Of a DNA stretch of 64,000 bases, positions 62,162 to 64,000 are shown in pieces. The notes beneath the pieces were generated by a model that did not search any database, was not told the origin of the DNA, and saw nothing but the letters and a program-made list of their open reading frames with translations. The stretch's first letter is position 1. Each line of letters opens with the position of its first letter. The translations under genes and the position numbers were made by a program. This DNA is from Bacillota bacterium (GTDB taxonomy: Bacteria; Bacillota; Clostridia; Lachnospirales; Lachnospiraceae), in assembly GCA_023409535.1 (NCBI GenBank), contig JAEYGZ010000021.1, positions 241,102 through 305,101 of the forward strand, given 5' to 3'.

Positions 62162-63607
62162 TTAATTATAAAGTCTTTTAAATTCATCGAGAGCATAATT
62201 ATCAGTCATACTGGCTATATGATCACAAATAACTCGCATTAGTTTCAATTTATTATCTACAGTTTTGAATTTTTTTGATTTATATAAGTCAACAAATTTC
62301 GTTCTGATGATACCTTCACCCTTGGAAGCCAGAGTGTTCATAGCACTTTCTTTAGATTTATATTGTTCAGTACTAATAAGATACTGAGCTATTGAATGAT
62401 TAGGTAATTGCTGTGGGTTTGCATAATAAGCTTCAAATAATTTCTTAATAATATATTGTCCTTTCGTATTCATGCACTGAACAGTATACGAATTATGTAC
62501 TTTCATTGCAATTGTTTGTGAATATTTTCTTAAATGGTCAAAAATATCTGTAGGATTCTCAATTGAATCATATGATATAGCTTTTCTTATCTCATCTTGA
62601 TCAGGACTGTTTTTTAAGAAAAAATCTAATTTTGATGATTCATCAACTGAATACTTCTTTTGTAAATATGTTAAGTTAATTAAAGAATATTCAATTATAT
62701 TATTAACCAAAGTGTTTACCACAACTTTCGAAAGTAAGATAATATATGTTTCATCATCTATATTATTTGAATTCATTTTAGCAAGTGTGGATTTATCCTC
62801 ATCAAGCATTATATTATATAAATTTTTCTTAACTGTATTATACACTTCTTGTCTTGTCATAGCATTACCTCGAATTGCGTCTTCAAGATCATGATGCAAT
62901 TGAGCAATTTCATCTGCTTCTGCTACAACAAAAGCTTCAAATGACCATGCTACACATGACGGATGATCTTTAACTTCATAGTAGCTTTTGTATTGTTCAT
63001 ATACATCTGGTTTTAGCACAGAAATATTCATTTTCTTCTTTGAATACTCTGCTGATGAATGTCTTTGCAATCCCCAGAGCGTATAGTTTGTTAAGTCTAA
63101 TCCAGCATCTCCATAGATATTTTCCAATGTCACTGCCATTCGAACACTTTGTAAATTATGTTTAAAACCATATGAACCTGAGATAAATGGGTTGCTTGCA
63201 TCCATAGGAGAATCTTTTATATGATTATCATCATTTTGTACCATCAATTTATGAAGCATTTGTTCTCCTGCATGTCCAAATGGTGTATGTCCTAAATCAT
63301 GACCTAATGCAATAGCTTCTGTAAGATCACGATTTAAGCCTAATGCCTGAGTAATTGTAGATGCTATTTGAGATACTTCAAGGGTATGAGTAAGTCTATT
63401 TCTTTGGTGATCATTAGAACCTGATCGATAAATTTGAGTTTTACCCGACAGTCTTCGAAATGACTTTGAATATAAAATTCTATCCCTATCACGCATAAAC
63501 ATTGTTCTATATTTTTGAGAATAATTATCACGACCAGAATATCTCTGGGCTAATTCTTCCGGTGCTGTGAACAGTCCATACACCTTAAGTCTTATTCCAT
63601 CATCCAT
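62162..63607 (-). CDS. dgt: Deoxyguanosinetriphosphate triphosphohydrolase-like HD protein (dGTPase)
   Basis: 481 residues, RBS AGGAG at 6 nt. HD-domain metal site: RNRLTHTLEVSQIA (His74), LGHDLGHTPFGHAGE (His103-Asp104, His107), with SKSFRRLSGKTQIY before and a distal Asp in EADEIAQLHHDLEDAI. This is the dGTPase layout; enzymes of this family cut dNTPs to nucleoside plus triphosphate. Some dGTPases are known antiphage proteins that drain dNTP pools during infection; others are housekeeping. The neighbouring AbiJ-like kinase and rhuM genes favour a defense setting. Confidence 0.92.
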   Translation of the reverse strand: MDDGIRLKVYGLFTAPEELAQRYSGRDNYSQKYRTMFMRDRDRILYSKSFRRLSGKTQIYRSGSNDHQRNRLTHTLEVSQIASTITQALGLNRDLTEAIALGHDLGHTPFGHAGEQMLHKLMVQNDDNHIKDSPMDASNPFISGSYGFKHNLQSVRMAVTLENIYGDAGLDLTNYTLWGLQRHSSAEYSKKKMNISVLKPDVYEQYKSYYEVKDHPSCVAWSFEAFVVAEADEIAQLHHDLEDAIRGNAMTRQEVYNTVKKNLYNIMLDEDKSTLAKMNSNNIDDETYIILLSKVVVNTLVNNIIEYSLINLTYLQKKYSVDESSKLDFFLKNSPDQDEIRKAISYDSIENPTDIFDHLRKYSQTIAMKVHNSYTVQCMNTKGQYIIKKLFEAYYANPQQLPNHSIAQYLISTEQYKSKESAMNTLASKGEGIIRTKFVDLYKSKKFKTVDNKLKLMRVICDHIASMTDNYALDEFKRLYN

Positions 63608-63673
63608 ATATTTCTCCTTTTAGTAATCATATTCTTTCTATCTGCCAACTTCCCATTATTGCTATTATATGAC

Positions 63674-64000
63674 TTACCTATCTTTTCCTTCCCCATACAC
63701 CTTTATTTCTATATCTTCTAAAGCCTTTATATAATCTTTTTCAGCCATGGAAACATCATCCAGATGCAACGCCTTATACTTCTTATATTCTTCCTTTGCC
63801 TTAAGTTCAGCGGTCTTAGCACTAATCCTTCCGGCATGGGTAAGAATCTCATGCTTGGACAATTTCAGAAATCCATCTAATGTTTCAATCCAATCTGACA
63901 TATGCATTGGTATTCTTCTACGAGCCTGCATTTCTGCAAATTCAAGATAAGCAGAAACAACACTGTTTAACGCAGATAATTCTTCTTCAGTACAATAGTT
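63674..64000 (-). CDS. RhuM-family protein, C-terminal part (runs off window)
   Basis: The frame is open to the right edge; about 108 residues are visible. EEELSALNSVVSAYLEFAEMQARRRIPMHMSDWIETLDGFL and LTHAGRISAKTAELKAKEEYKKYKAL are the conserved RhuM C-terminus. RhuM was named from Salmonella pathogenicity island 3 and is scattered in mobile and defense-rich regions; its activity is not established. It lies 66 bp upstream of the dGTPase gene in the same orientation, so the two may be co-transcribed. Confidence 0.87.
   Translation of the reverse strand, partial: NYCTEEELSALNSVVSAYLEFAEMQARRRIPMHMSDWIETLDGFLKLSKHEILTHAGRISAKTAELKAKEEYKKYKALHLDDVSMAEKDYIKALEDIEIKVYGEGKDR

Noticed and set aside
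59793..64000. One rhuM gene split by insertion of the kinase and dGTPase genes
   Set aside because: The N-terminal piece lies downstream of the C-terminal piece on the coding strand, the wrong order for a simple interruption.

Overview
The window looks like a chromosomal segment of a motile, anaerobic, low-GC Firmicute, most likely a Lachnospiraceae/Clostridium cluster XIVa type organism. The reasons are a PolC-type DNA polymerase III, the pyrH-frr-uppS-cdsA-dxr-rseP-ispG-polC gene order, strong AGGAGG ribosome binding sites, AT-rich intergenic DNA and a cheA gene. Almost all genes lie on the minus strand. All functional names rest on motif and family recognition by eye; no database search was possible.

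Layout. 1-1.5 kb: the 5' end of cheA, then a 186-residue tyrosine recombinase whose gene is bracketed by two identical 20-bp palindromic sites in inverted orientation. 1.5-7.8 kb: a membrane-anchored propeller-like protein, an amino-acid binding lipoprotein, a beta-lactamase-fold hydrolase, a GH88/GH105-type glycosidase and a diacylglycerol-kinase-like lipid kinase. 7.9-32.4 kb: a large Wzx/Wzy-type surface polysaccharide locus. It contains rfbA and rfbC, a decayed transposase, a GDP-mannose branch with a ColD-type 3-dehydratase (GDP-colitose-like), a Wzz-like protein, a CDP-glucose branch (rfbF, rfbG, rfbH with two tailoring enzymes, CDP-ascarylose-like), four glycosyltransferases, a MurJ-like flippase, a Wzy-like polymerase, a dTDP-rhamnose 4-epimerase-like enzyme, and a WbpV / PglC-WcaJ / WbpM-like set for making and loading the first sugar. 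The core from about 20.6 to 29 kb is much more AT-rich than the flanks.

32.5-39.2 kb: nickel-pincer cofactor genes. larC lies on the plus strand with a long His-rich insert, opposite larB and a LarMN-Q-O type nickel/cobalt ECF transporter; larB has a long leader carrying four tandem 27-bp repeats. A DUF3842 gene and tRNA-Glu(CUC) follow. 39.3-50.5 kb: polC, ispG, rseP, dxr, cdsA, uppS, frr and pyrH. 50.5-56.7 kb: palindromic regulatory DNA before pyrH, a bactofilin, a polysaccharide deacetylase, a WYL protein without its HTH, a flotillin-like protein and a P-loop kinase.

56.9-64 kb: accessory DNA. It holds a ParE/RelE-Phd toxin-antitoxin pair with its operator, a GNAT, a DinB-like protein and a LUD protein. 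After these comes a candidate antiphage cassette: a protein kinase fused to an AbiJ-like N-terminal domain, beside a dGTPase, with three very small ORFs, bracketed by an internally deleted rhuM remnant and a second rhuM that runs off the window. The strongest candidates for something undescribed are this kinase/dGTPase cassette, the possibly self-inverting recombinase beside cheA, and the double 3,6-dideoxyhexose polysaccharide locus in a Gram-positive.
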